From: Fibrobacteria bacterium GUT31
GTDB taxonomy: Bacteria; Fibrobacterota; Fibrobacteria; Fibrobacterales; Fibrobacteraceae
DNA length: 34,984 nucleotides
Assembly: GCA_001462225.1 (NCBI GenBank)
Contig: LIUH01000152.1
Location: forward strand, 1 to 34,984
Reading direction: 5' to 3'
The notes beneath the pieces were generated by a model that was not told the DNA's origin, did no database searches, and worked only from the letters and a program-made list of their open reading frames with translations. Positions 7,896-15,797 of this stretch are shown in pieces. Position numbers and translations under genes: made by a program. Position 1 is the first letter of the stretch. Each line of letters begins with the position of its first letter.

Positions 7896-7906
7896 AATGT
7901 AGAAAA
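7896..7906 (-). promoter_or_regulatory. Extended -10 element, leftward DUF4349 operon
   Basis: On the - strand TTTTC-TACATT ends 6 nt before the GTG start of the DUF4349 lipoprotein, with no Shine-Dalgarno sequence. It is one half of a symmetric divergent promoter: the rightward half at 7914-7924 is its mirror image. Confidence 0.55.
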
Positions 7907-7913
7907 TTTGAAG

Positions 7914-7924
7914 TTTTCTACATT
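7914..7924 (+). promoter_or_regulatory. Extended -10 element of nuoD
   Basis: TTTTC-TACATT (TACATT at 7919-7924) ends 8 nt before the nuoD ATG at 7933, predicting a leaderless transcript. The two facing -10 hexamers are 17 nt apart, so each lies at the -35 position of the other. Arms ATGTAGAAAA and TTTTCTACAT make a perfect 10-bp inverted repeat. Confidence 0.55.
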
Positions 7925-7932
7925 ACCTGAAA

Positions 7933-9078
7933 ATGTCTACGCATACTCCTCTGCCTCCGGGTTTTAAGTTGCCGCCGCTTGCTAGCGGGTCAGAGGAATT
8001 TTTTGTCAATATGGGGCCGCAACACCCCAGTACGCATGGGGCGCTTCGCCTTGTTTTGCGTTTGGATGGCGAAACCATCGTTGAAGTTGTGCCGCATATG
8101 GGTTATATACACAGGGGGTTGGAAAAACAGGCGGAGAGCGAAACCTATATTCAATACATTCATTTAACGGACAGGCAAGACTACCTAACCTCGCACCAGA
8201 ATAACCACTGCGTTTGCATGGCAATAGAAAAGGGTATGGGAATAGGCGTTCCTGAGCGGGGCGAGTACATCAGGGTTATGCTCTGCGAACTTAACCGCAT
8301 TGCCTCTCATCTGGTTTTTTATGCCTGCTTTGGCGGCGATTTAGGCGGGCAAACTGCGCTTTTATACGGTTTTAAAGAACGGGAAATGGTTCACGATATT
8401 TTTGAAGAAGTATGCGGCCAGCGACTCACCATGAACTATTTTAGGCCGGGCGGTTCCGTTAAAGATGTCCCGGATACCTTTATCCCAAGAGTCAAAGCCT
8501 TTTTGGAACACCTAAAACCCACAATGCGAGATTACGAAACTCTGCTCTCAAAAAATGTGATTGTACTATTTCGCTCACAAGGCATCGGAGTTCTCTCAAA
8601 AAAAAGAGCCGTTGCGCTCGGTTGTTCAGGGCCGGTTTTGAGAGCAAGCGGGGCTAATTACGATGTTCGCAAAAACAACCCTTATTCAATTTACAGTTCA
8701 TTGGATTTTGATGTTCCCACTGCTACCGAAGGCGATTGTTATGCCCGCTATGTTGTTAGAATACAGGAAATTCACGAATCCATGAAAATTCTGGAGCAAT
8801 GCATAAAGAGATTCCCCGGCGGCCCCTATCGCTCTGCACCCAAGCCCAGCTACAAACTTCCGCAAGGCAAATATTATGTGCAAACGGAAACAGCCAAAGG
8901 TATTTACGGAACTTACATAGTCGCAGAAAAAGGCGATAAACCTTACCGCATTCACACCCGCAGCCCAAGTTTCGCAAATTTGTTTGCCCTGAACGAAATG
9001 AGCAAAGGACACAAAATTTCCGATTTGGTGACCATAATGGCAACATTAGACCCCGTGATACCGGAAATTGACAGGTAA
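7933..9078 (+). CDS. nuoD: NADH-quinone oxidoreductase subunit D (49 kDa type), standing alone
   Basis: Quinone-site subunit of respiratory complex I or a related membrane hydrogenase-like complex; it faces the cytoplasm at the membrane. The protein has 381 aa, close to bacterial NuoD. Signatures: NMGPQHPSTHGALR (residues about 27-40), HMGYIHRGLEKQAE (about 55-68), YFRPGGSVKDVP, GPVLRASGANYDVRK and a C-terminal IHTRSPSFANLFALNEMSKGH with EIDR at the end. No other nuo gene flanks it: upstream is a divergent DUF4349 operon and downstream a barrel protein begins 6 nt after the stop. In most genomes nuoD sits in a nuo cluster, so here complex I genes are either dispersed or incomplete. Confidence 0.93.
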   Translation: MSTHTPLPPGFKLPPLASGSEEFFVNMGPQHPSTHGALRLVLRLDGETIVEVVPHMGYIHRGLEKQAESETYIQYIHLTDRQDYLTSHQNNHCVCMAIEKGMGIGVPERGEYIRVMLCELNRIASHLVFYACFGGDLGGQTALLYGFKEREMVHDIFEEVCGQRLTMNYFRPGGSVKDVPDTFIPRVKAFLEHLKPTMRDYETLLSKNVIVLFRSQGIGVLSKKRAVALGCSGPVLRASGANYDVRKNNPYSIYSSLDFDVPTATEGDCYARYVVRIQEIHESMKILEQCIKRFPGGPYRSAPKPSYKLPQGKYYVQTETAKGIYGTYIVAEKGDKPYRIHTRSPSFANLFALNEMSKGHKISDLVTIMATLDPVIPEIDR

Positions 9079-9084
9079 AACCTC

Positions 9085-10677
9085 GTGCCTTTAATTTTTA
9101 TAGCGATTATATGCCTGTTTTCACTCGCTTTTTCGGAAGATTCCCTGAGAGTTTCCAGAATTTACATTTACCCGAAAGATGTTTTTGACGATGCTGTGAC
9201 CCATACTCCGTTGGAAAGGGAGCTGTACAAATTCGGAAATTGGTTTCATATAGAAACAAAGGAATCGGTTATCAGGGCAAAGCTCCCTTTTAACGAGGGC
9301 GATACCGTTCTATATTCCGAAATACAAGATGCGGAAAAAAATTTACGCGCCTTGTCTTACATTAGCGATGCGAAAATAGAGGCAAAAAAGGATTCGTTTG
9401 GAAATACGGATTTATATGTTGAGACCAGCGATAACTGGACTTTTTCCCCGACGATTTCGCTTGGAAAGCCGGGTGAAAAATGGCTTTGGTCGGCGGGATT
9501 GCTGGAAAACAATTTGTTCGGTTTCGGACATACCGTAGGTTTTTTTTATGAACACGCAGAAGATAGAGATTTAAAATATTTGCTTTACCGAACCGAGGAT
9601 TTTCTTTTCCCTCACCACAAATTCAACTTTTTGCTGAGCGAAAACTCAGACGGATTTTCCCGAAGCGTTGGGCTGAGCTATCCCTTTATAAGTCGAGCAA
9701 AAAATCAGTTATCATATAACACGGAATGGCTTTGGTCAAAGAGAGATGAAAAATATTACAAAAGCAAAAATCCGGAACCTATCGCTGCGGTAGATGGTTT
9801 AAAAGAGGATTCCTTATCTTTTTGGCTTTCGCAATCCTTTGGCGACGCATCGGGCAAACTGTATTTTGGTGCCGGGTATGACTTTCATAGAGTTGATTAT
9901 CATAAAGTTGAGAGTGGAGAGTGGAGAGTTGAGAATTATCCTAATGGAAAGGATTCGCGTTTGGGGGTTTCGTCTGCGGTTAGCCGTATTCGTTTGGATA
10001 AAAGATATAATCTGCATAGGGTGAAATGGGCGGAAGATGTGGAATACGGTTATTATATTAAAACCGTTGTTTCAAAAAATTTTGAGGAATTGAAAGCCGA
10101 AAACGATGACTGGTATTTTGAATATAAAATAAACCTGTCGCTCGGAACAAAAAAGCATCATTTTTTCGCTAAGAACCTAAATACCTTTTATTATGATGAC
10201 AACGGTATTAAAGATTTTAGAGATTTGCACAGTACGTTTTTTAGCGAATATATTTTTAAACCCGCTTTGGAATGGTCTTCGGTTTTGAGTGCGCAAGTCG
10301 AATCTTGGCAAAAAACAAGTTATATCCGTCAGCTCTATTTAGATGGCAATTCTATTTTCCCCGGTTTCCCCACCCATTACCTCGCAGGCACAAACACCTT
10401 TGCATTCAAGGCAGAGCAAAGATATTTTCCGAATTTTGAACTCTTAACTCAAATTCCGTCTTTTGCGGTATTCTTAACGGCAGGGCAAGCAACCGACAGA
10501 TTGCACGCCTTTGAGCCGCGCGATTTGCTTTACCAAGCCGGCATTGGGCTAAGAGCTTCTTCTTCAAAATCGGTGCAGGGCGTGGTGAGCCATATAAATT
10601 TGTCTTGGCCCCTGAACGGCGAGCTTAAGAATGGTTTTTCGCCAAGGTTTTCTTTTGTAGGGAAGTTAGAGTTATAG
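9085..10677 (+). CDS. BamA/Omp85-like outer-membrane protein with one POTRA-like domain
   Basis: The protein has 530 aa from a GTG 6 nt after the nuoD stop; a signal peptide MPLIFIAIICLFSLAFS precedes the mature protein. Residues about 55-115 (VIRAKLPFNEGDTVLYSEIQDAEKNLRALSYISDAKIEAK) have the POTRA pattern seen in BamA, TamA and ShlB relatives. From about residue 120 the sequence consists of amphipathic strands (TFSPTISLGKPGEKWLWSAGLLENNLFGFGHTVGFFYE), and it ends in a surface-antigen-like barrel with terminal Leu. It may insert or export outer-membrane proteins, but with only one POTRA it is not the main BamA. A 7-bp repeat array encodes residues 275-285. Co-transcription with nuoD is likely from spacing, although the functions are unrelated. 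Confidence 0.75.
   Translation: MPLIFIAIICLFSLAFSEDSLRVSRIYIYPKDVFDDAVTHTPLERELYKFGNWFHIETKESVIRAKLPFNEGDTVLYSEIQDAEKNLRALSYISDAKIEAKKDSFGNTDLYVETSDNWTFSPTISLGKPGEKWLWSAGLLENNLFGFGHTVGFFYEHAEDRDLKYLLYRTEDFLFPHHKFNFLLSENSDGFSRSVGLSYPFISRAKNQLSYNTEWLWSKRDEKYYKSKNPEPIAAVDGLKEDSLSFWLSQSFGDASGKLYFGAGYDFHRVDYHKVESGEWRVENYPNGKDSRLGVSSAVSRIRLDKRYNLHRVKWAEDVEYGYYIKTVVSKNFEELKAENDDWYFEYKINLSLGTKKHHFFAKNLNTFYYDDNGIKDFRDLHSTFFSEYIFKPALEWSSVLSAQVESWQKTSYIRQLYLDGNSIFPGFPTHYLAGTNTFAFKAEQRYFPNFELLTQIPSFAVFLTAGQATDRLHAFEPRDLLYQAGIGLRASSSKSVQGVVSHINLSWPLNGELKNGFSPRFSFVGKLEL
9907..9939 (+). repeat. Heptanucleotide array inside the BamA-like gene
   Basis: Units GTTGA (partial), GAGTGGA, GAGTGGA, GAGTTGA and GAATTAT (degenerate) encode VESGEWRVENY in frame, probably in a barrel loop. 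The same units occur at 2962-3010. The first GAGTGGA stands where GAGTTGA would produce an in-frame TGA. Confidence 0.8.
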
Positions 10678-10687
10678 TAAACGCTGA

Positions 10688-10698
10688 TTTACTATATT
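10688..10698 (+). promoter_or_regulatory. Extended -10 element upstream of the HD-GYP-like gene
   Basis: TTTAC-TATATT (TATATT at 10693-10698) ends 11 nt before the ATG at 10710. It overlaps the dispersed sequence AACGCTGATTTA at 10681. No Shine-Dalgarno sequence is seen, so a leader of only a few bases is predicted. Confidence 0.5.
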
Positions 10699-10709
10699 AC
10701 AACCGTTTT

Positions 10710-11921
10710 ATGATTCAGATTGCACTAAAGGAACTCCGAGCAGGGCATGTTCTTGCGAGAAGCATTTACCGCGATACCGGTGAGATAATGCTTTCTGCAG
10801 GTTATAGAATGACCCCTGATGTAAGCATAAAGCTCAAAGACATAGGTGTGGACAGGATTTGGGTACAAGAAGAGGGCTTGGAAGATTTGGAAAGCGAGGA
10901 TTTGATTCCGGAAATTATCATAAACCAGAGCGTTCTTTTGCTGAGAAAAACGGTGCTGGATTTCCGGGCAAAAGTCGGGCTTGTGAAAAACAATTCGGAA
11001 GAACCGCCTCCGTCTCCGGAACAAATTTTGAGCAAGCCGGAAGATATAAAAGAACATCTGAATATTGCGGCTTTTAGAAAAGTTGCCAAAGATATTTACC
11101 AAGAACTCAAAAAGTCGGACCCTTCGATTTTGCACATAACAGCCACTCGCTCTCTAGGAAATTTTTTCCAGCAGCAAGCCATAGATTGCGCTATAATAGC
11201 GGCGTTGCTCGCCAAACGCTACAACTTTACCCCGGATGAATTGGAAGATATGATTTTGGCCGTTTTGCTTATGGACATAGGTCAAACTCTTTTGCCGGAC
11301 CACCTTTTAAATCCGACCACAAAACTATCTTTAGAGGAATTGGAACTAAAAAAACGGCATCCGGATTTTGGCTTTGATATGTTGCGAGTATGCAACGTTT
11401 CGTTGATTTGCGCAAACGTAGCATTGCAACACCATGAACGGCAAGACGGCGGTGGCTATCCCCGCAAGATCATAGGTAACAATAAGCCTCCGATACGCGT
11501 AACCGGGCCGCCTGCCAAAGGTACGATAAACCGGTACGCAGAAATTGCCTCTGTTGCCTTAGATTATATTTCTCTTATAGCTCCCCTGCCGGGCATTCCG
11601 GAGCAAACGCCTATAAACAGCATAAAATTCCTAGTGCGGCTCTCCGGTACCAAACTGAACTCGAATATTGTTGAAACTTTGCTTTCAATGATTCCCGTGT
11701 ATAGTGCCGGCGATCGCATAATGGTCACTTCGGATTCCCAAAACGAACTGACCGGCTATGTCGGAGTAGTGCTGCGCTCTAATTCCAGAGAGCAAAACCG
11801 CCCTGCCATTGTTTTGATTTACAATAAAGCCGGCGAAAAAATCCCAGCCGTGCAACTGAACCTATGGGAAAGAAAAGATATTGAAATTAGAGAAGCGAAA
11901 TTGGGAGAAGGCATCGCTTAA
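10710..11921 (+). CDS. Degenerate HD-GYP-type protein (c-di-GMP signalling, probably inactive)
   Basis: The protein has 403 aa. Residues 1-55 (LRAGHVLARSIYRDTGEIMLSAGYRMTPD) match the small domain often preceding HD-GYP modules. The HD-GYP region spans about 140-300. The GYP-side motif HHERQDGGGYP is intact (His241-Pro251), but the metal-binding HD pair is changed: the usual HDIGK reads MDIGQ (Met188-Gln192), and the first ligand His is also absent (QQAIDCAIIAALLAKRY). With both metal-ligand histidines missing, phosphodiesterase activity is doubtful; it may bind c-di-GMP or a partner. A C-terminal domain (about 320-395) is unassigned. The next gene, facing it and overlapping by 4 bases, is a diguanylate cyclase, consistent with a shared signalling role. 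Confidence 0.8.
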   Translation: MIQIALKELRAGHVLARSIYRDTGEIMLSAGYRMTPDVSIKLKDIGVDRIWVQEEGLEDLESEDLIPEIIINQSVLLLRKTVLDFRAKVGLVKNNSEEPPPSPEQILSKPEDIKEHLNIAAFRKVAKDIYQELKKSDPSILHITATRSLGNFFQQQAIDCAIIAALLAKRYNFTPDELEDMILAVLLMDIGQTLLPDHLLNPTTKLSLEELELKKRHPDFGFDMLRVCNVSLICANVALQHHERQDGGGYPRKIIGNNKPPIRVTGPPAKGTINRYAEIASVALDYISLIAPLPGIPEQTPINSIKFLVRLSGTKLNSNIVETLLSMIPVYSAGDRIMVTSDSQNELTGYVGVVLRSNSREQNRPAIVLIYNKAGEKIPAVQLNLWERKDIEIREAKLGEGIA

Positions 11922-12817
11922 ACAAAACTGCATACCTTGTTTCGCCCTGTGTTCTTGGCTTTGTAAAGGGCTTTGTCTGCCAGGTTGAAAAATTCTTCCA
12001 GTGAGGTATCTATAGAAGGGATTATGGAAGCCACGCCTATGCTCACGGTTGCAGCCGGCAAACCCGGTATAACCATTTTTTGAATGGATTTGCGTATATC
12101 TTCGGCGTGCATCATCGCTCCTCTGAGTTTTGTGTTAGGGAGCATTATCACAAATTCCTCTCCGCCCCAACGAGCTACATAATCTGCGGGTCTTTTGAGC
12201 ATTGAAACAATTTGCTTTGCAAGCGAGCGCAAAAGGACATCGCCTTGGGTGTGGCCGTATTCATCGTTGTATGCTTTGAAATGGTCTATATCCGTAACGG
12301 CAAGGCTTAGATTTGTTTTGTCTCTTACGGATCTCAACCATTCCAAATGGATGCGGTTATTAAAATCGCGTCTGTTCGGAATGCCGGTTAAAGGATCCAG
12401 CAGGCCAAGCTCTTCTATAGCTTTTATCTGTTTGACAAACAGTCTTTGGTTATTTATTCGGACTTTGACTATTGAAGATCTCAAAGGCTTGCTTATATAA
12501 TCTGCGATGCCAAGGCTAAACCCGTATTCTTCATATTCGGGATTATTTGAATCTCCTATTAGGACAACGGGAATTCGCATGGTTTCTTCTGCGGATTTTA
12601 CGCTTGTTAAAAATTCATGGCAGTCCTTGCTATAACTCATGAAATCCAGAACTATAAGATTTATTTCCACGTCTTCTTTTTTTAGCCAATCCGAAGCCTC
12701 CTCCCCGGAAGCCGCCATTTTAATGCTATAATAAGGAGAAAGTATGCTATTTAAAATATCTAAACTGGCATAATTATCGCTTACCGCAAGAATCGTAAAA
12801 TTTTTATCGAGTTCCAC
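11918..12817 (-). CDS. Response regulator diguanylate cyclase (REC-GGDEF)
   Basis: Synthesises the second messenger c-di-GMP from two GTP under control of a phosphorylatable receiver domain; cytoplasmic. The protein has 299 aa. The receiver domain occupies residues about 7-125, with phospho-acceptor Asp58 in LIVLDF and the conserved Lys in YISKPL (about 111). Only one of the two usual acidic-pocket residues is obvious (Asp14). GGDEF domain at about 135-299: DPLTGIPNRRDF, GGEEF active site at 217-221, and an intact inhibitory I-site RPAD exactly five residues before it (208-211), so product inhibition is likely. The start is GTG at 12817, sharing one base with the stop of the upstream CoA-transferase gene. 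No histidine kinase gene is in the window. Confidence 0.9.
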   Translation of the reverse strand: MELDKNFTILAVSDNYASLDILNSILSPYYSIKMAASGEEASDWLKKEDVEINLIVLDFMSYSKDCHEFLTSVKSAEETMRIPVVLIGDSNNPEYEEYGFSLGIADYISKPLRSSIVKVRINNQRLFVKQIKAIEELGLLDPLTGIPNRRDFNNRIHLEWLRSVRDKTNLSLAVTDIDHFKAYNDEYGHTQGDVLLRSLAKQIVSMLKRPADYVARWGGEEFVIMLPNTKLRGAMMHAEDIRKSIQKMVIPGLPAATVSIGVASIIPSIDTSLEEFFNLADKALYKAKNTGRNKVCSFV

Positions 12818-14304
12818 TATGCTAACATACTCCCGGTTTCCATAAGCCTCTTGTGGAAATCAAAAGCCTTGTCCAAACTGTGCGGAGTGTGGAGCGCGGA
12901 ATGCTTCAATCCGTATTCCAAATATTCCTGCAACAATGGGCGGTAGCTCGGATGTGCGCATTTCTCTATAATCAGGCGAGCGCGTTTTGTAGGAGTTAGC
13001 CCACGCAAATCTGCAAGGCCTTGCTCGGAAACAAAAATCATCGTGTCGTGCTCGGTATGGTCTGTGTGGCTCACCATCGGAACAAAGGCACTGATTTTTC
13101 CGCCCTTGGCAACGCTTGGGGTCATAAAGAACCCGAGCAAGCAGTTGCGGGCAAAATCACCGGAACCGCCTATGCCGTTCATCATTCGGGAGCCGTTGAC
13201 GTGGGTGCTGTTCACGTGCCCGAAAATGTCCGCTTCCAGCGCGGTGTTCATCGAAATCACGCCGAGCCTGCGAATGACTTCCGGATTATTGGAAATTTCC
13301 TGCGGGCGCAAAATAAATTTGCTTTTCCAATCCTTGGCGTGAGCATTCGCTTTGTATTTTTCCTGACCGGCCAAAGAATAGCTGATGGAAGCTCCGCTCG
13401 CGATAATCAGTTTGTCCGCTTCCAGAATATCAAACACCGAATCTTGAATAACCTCTGTGTAAAGAGCCACAGGTGCTTGCGCCGGGTCTTTTGCCATTGT
13501 GCCGAGCACGGCGTTTGCCACATTGCCCACACCGCTTTGGTAAGGCACATCTGCCGGCAAGCGTCCCTTTTTGCGCTCGTGTGCGAGGAATTCCAAGATA
13601 TAGTTAGCTATTGCGTTGGAATCTTCATCCGGGGCGGCAAAGGGTTTTAAGGAATCCGGCAGTTTTGTCTCTACTATTGCTACAATTTTTGCAGGGTCAA
13701 TCTGCACGTAATCCTTGCCTATTCTGCCGCCGGGGGCGTGAATGGGAATATCGCCTTTTAGTTCCGGTATAAAGATGTCGTGTGAGCCTATGAGCGTATC
13801 GCCGTAGTGGGTGTTCAGTTCTATGATTATGCGTTCTGCGGTTTGCAGGTAGGTCGGTGTGTTGCCGCCGCAACCTGTGAGATAAATTTTGCCGTCCGGA
13901 GTCACCTCGCAAGCCTCAACCAGCGCAAGGGTTGGCTTTGGAACAAAGCCCATGCGAATCATGCGGGCGGAGTGCGAGAGATGCATATCTATATATTCGG
14001 TTAAGCCTTTGTTTATGTTATTGCGAACATCTGCATGGCTTTGATAAGGCAAGCGCATTTTCATTATGCCGGCACGTGCCAAAACGCCATCGCATTCGTC
14101 TCCGATAGAAGCACCTGTGTAAAGCGATATGCCGAAATCCACGCCCTCTGCCTTCAACTTTGCACCTCGTTCTGCGAGGGCTGGGGTTACCGCTTTGGGG
14201 TAAGCGGCCCCGGTAAAGCCGCTTATGCCTATAATTTCTCTATTATTGATTAGAGCCGCCGCTTCCTGCGCGGTTTTCACTTTGTCTTTGAGACTCGGAT
14301 GCAT
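12817..14304 (-). CDS. Succinyl-CoA:acetate CoA-transferase / acetyl-CoA hydrolase family
   Basis: Moves CoA between succinyl-CoA (or propionyl-CoA) and acetate, used by fermenters to make succinate and acetate. The protein has 495 aa, the normal family size. Features: GISGFTGAAYPKAV near the N-terminus, GGNTPTYLQTAERIIIE, and the catalytic glutamate Glu284 in ALYTEVIQDSV that carries the CoA thioester. GIGGSGDFARNC and MVSHTDHTEHD follow, all typical of the Cat1/SucD-like subgroup. The ATG at 14304 is preferred over an in-frame TTG 15 bases upstream because GAAAGGG lies 7-8 nt before it. It has its own -10 element in the 59-base gap after the flavoprotein gene. Succinate fermentation fits a Fibrobacter-type metabolism. 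Confidence 0.92.
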   Translation of the reverse strand: MHPSLKDKVKTAQEAAALINNREIIGISGFTGAAYPKAVTPALAERGAKLKAEGVDFGISLYTGASIGDECDGVLARAGIMKMRLPYQSHADVRNNINKGLTEYIDMHLSHSARMIRMGFVPKPTLALVEACEVTPDGKIYLTGCGGNTPTYLQTAERIIIELNTHYGDTLIGSHDIFIPELKGDIPIHAPGGRIGKDYVQIDPAKIVAIVETKLPDSLKPFAAPDEDSNAIANYILEFLAHERKKGRLPADVPYQSGVGNVANAVLGTMAKDPAQAPVALYTEVIQDSVFDILEADKLIIASGASISYSLAGQEKYKANAHAKDWKSKFILRPQEISNNPEVIRRLGVISMNTALEADIFGHVNSTHVNGSRMMNGIGGSGDFARNCLLGFFMTPSVAKGGKISAFVPMVSHTDHTEHDTMIFVSEQGLADLRGLTPTKRARLIIEKCAHPSYRPLLQEYLEYGLKHSALHTPHSLDKAFDFHKRLMETGSMLA

Positions 14305-14334
14305 AATGAACCCTTTCAAAAAATTTTAGGAATA

Positions 14335-14345
14335 AATATAGAAAA
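14335..14345 (-). promoter_or_regulatory. Extended -10 element of the CoA-transferase gene
   Basis: On the - strand TTTTC-TATATT ends 30 nt before the ATG. A Shine-Dalgarno GAAAGGG lies in the leader, so this copy of the motif drives a conventional leadered transcript. Confidence 0.55.
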
Positions 14346-14363
14346 TGGGGCGACCCGTGAAAC

Positions 14364-15794
14364 CTATTTTTTGTTCGCCTGCTCATTTATCCCTTTGGCG
14401 GCTCGCCTGCCTTCGCCCATTGCCAGAATCACGGTTGCTGCGCCGAGAACAATGTCGCCGCCGGCAAATACGCGTTCCATGTGCGTCGCATTTGTTTCCG
14501 CATTTGAAAGTTCAATGTTGCCTCTTTTGTTCACCTTCAATTCCGGCGTTCCTTGGCTAATCAAGGGATTGGAGCCGTTACCTATAGCTACCAGAACCGT
14601 ATCCACAGGCAATTCAAAAAAGTCTCCATCTATTTTCACAGGGCGGGGTCTGCCCTTTTCGTCCGGCTCGCCGAGTTTATACCTGTCTATTTTCAGAGCA
14701 CGTACAAAACCCTTTTCATCGCCTAAAATCTCGCTGGGATTTTGCAAATAGCAAAATTCAACACCCTCTTCTATTGCATGGTGAATTTCCTCGGCCCGCG
14801 CCGGCATTTCCGCTGCTGTTCTGCGGTAAATTACGCGAACTTTTTCCGCACCCAAGCGCAGAGCCATTCTCGCTGCGTCCATAGCCACGTTTCCGCCACC
14901 CAAAACCGCTACCTGTTTTCCCTCCCAAATTGGGGTATCGGCATCGCTTTCATAAGCACGCATCAAATTTGCCCTTGTCAAAAATTCATTTGCGGAAAAC
15001 ACTCCGTTCAAATCTTCGCCGGGTATTCCCATAAAAAGCGGGAGGCCCGCGCCGCTCCCTATAAATACTGCATCAAATCCGTCTTTTTTCAGCAAATCTG
15101 CGAGCTTGCGGGTTTTGCCAACCACAAAATTTGTTTTGAACTCAACACCCATTTTTTTAAGGGTTTCAATTTCCTTGTCAACAATGGAGTTCGGCAGGCG
15201 AAATTCCGGAATGCCGTAGCGCATAACACCGCCGAGTTTGTGAAAGGCTTCAAAAACGGTCACGCTATGCCCCTCTCTGCGAACATCGGCTGCTACAACC
15301 AAACCCGCAGGGCCGGAGCCTATGACGGCGACTCTTTTGCCGGTTTCCGGTTTAACGCTTGGGATTTTAATCTCTCCGTTTTCCCTTTCCCAATCGGCGG
15401 CAAACCTTTCCAGCCTGCCTATTGCAACGGATTTTTCAATATCTTTCAGTGAAATTCCCACGATGCACTTTTTTTGGCACTGCTTTTCTTGCGGGCAAAC
15501 CCTACCGCAAACGGCGGGTAAAAGCGAGGTCTCTTTTATTGTATCTATTGCGCTCTGAATATCGCCATCTGCTATGTGCCTGATGAATACGGGGATATTT
15601 ATGCGAACCGGGCAGCCATCTATGCAGCCCGGCTTTTTGCAGTTGAGGCACCTTTTTGCCTCTGTAATCGCTTGTTCTTTGGAGTAGCCGGTAGCCACCT
15701 CACAAAGGTTTTTTGCCCGTACTTGAGGCTGCAGTTCCGGCATTTTCTGCGGAGGAATGGCTAGGCGTTCTTTTGTGGTTAGAGTTTCGTTCAT
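14364..15794 (-). CDS. gltD: GltD/NfnB-like NADPH-dependent FAD/Fe-S oxidoreductase
   Basis: Flavoprotein of the glutamate synthase small-subunit family; members transfer electrons from NADPH to a partner (glutamate synthase large subunit) or act in electron-bifurcating Nfn-type complexes. The protein has 476 aa. N-terminal Cys clusters CLNCKKPGCIDGCPV (residues about 48-62) and CGRVCPQEKQCQKKC (about 94-108) bind two [4Fe-4S] clusters. The FAD site is VAVIGSGPAGL (about 153), the NAD(P) site is VAVLGGGNVAMDAAR (about 292), and the closing FAD motif is VFAGGDIVLGAATVILAMGEGRRAA. No large subunit gltB or NfnA gene lies beside it, so the partner is unknown and the stand-alone, homotetrameric type is possible. 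It begins 3 nt after the small Cys-rich gene. Confidence 0.9.
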   Translation of the reverse strand: MNETLTTKERLAIPPQKMPELQPQVRAKNLCEVATGYSKEQAITEAKRCLNCKKPGCIDGCPVRINIPVFIRHIADGDIQSAIDTIKETSLLPAVCGRVCPQEKQCQKKCIVGISLKDIEKSVAIGRLERFAADWERENGEIKIPSVKPETGKRVAVIGSGPAGLVVAADVRREGHSVTVFEAFHKLGGVMRYGIPEFRLPNSIVDKEIETLKKMGVEFKTNFVVGKTRKLADLLKKDGFDAVFIGSGAGLPLFMGIPGEDLNGVFSANEFLTRANLMRAYESDADTPIWEGKQVAVLGGGNVAMDAARMALRLGAEKVRVIYRRTAAEMPARAEEIHHAIEEGVEFCYLQNPSEILGDEKGFVRALKIDRYKLGEPDEKGRPRPVKIDGDFFELPVDTVLVAIGNGSNPLISQGTPELKVNKRGNIELSNAETNATHMERVFAGGDIVLGAATVILAMGEGRRAAKGINEQANKK

Positions 15795-15797
15795 CTT

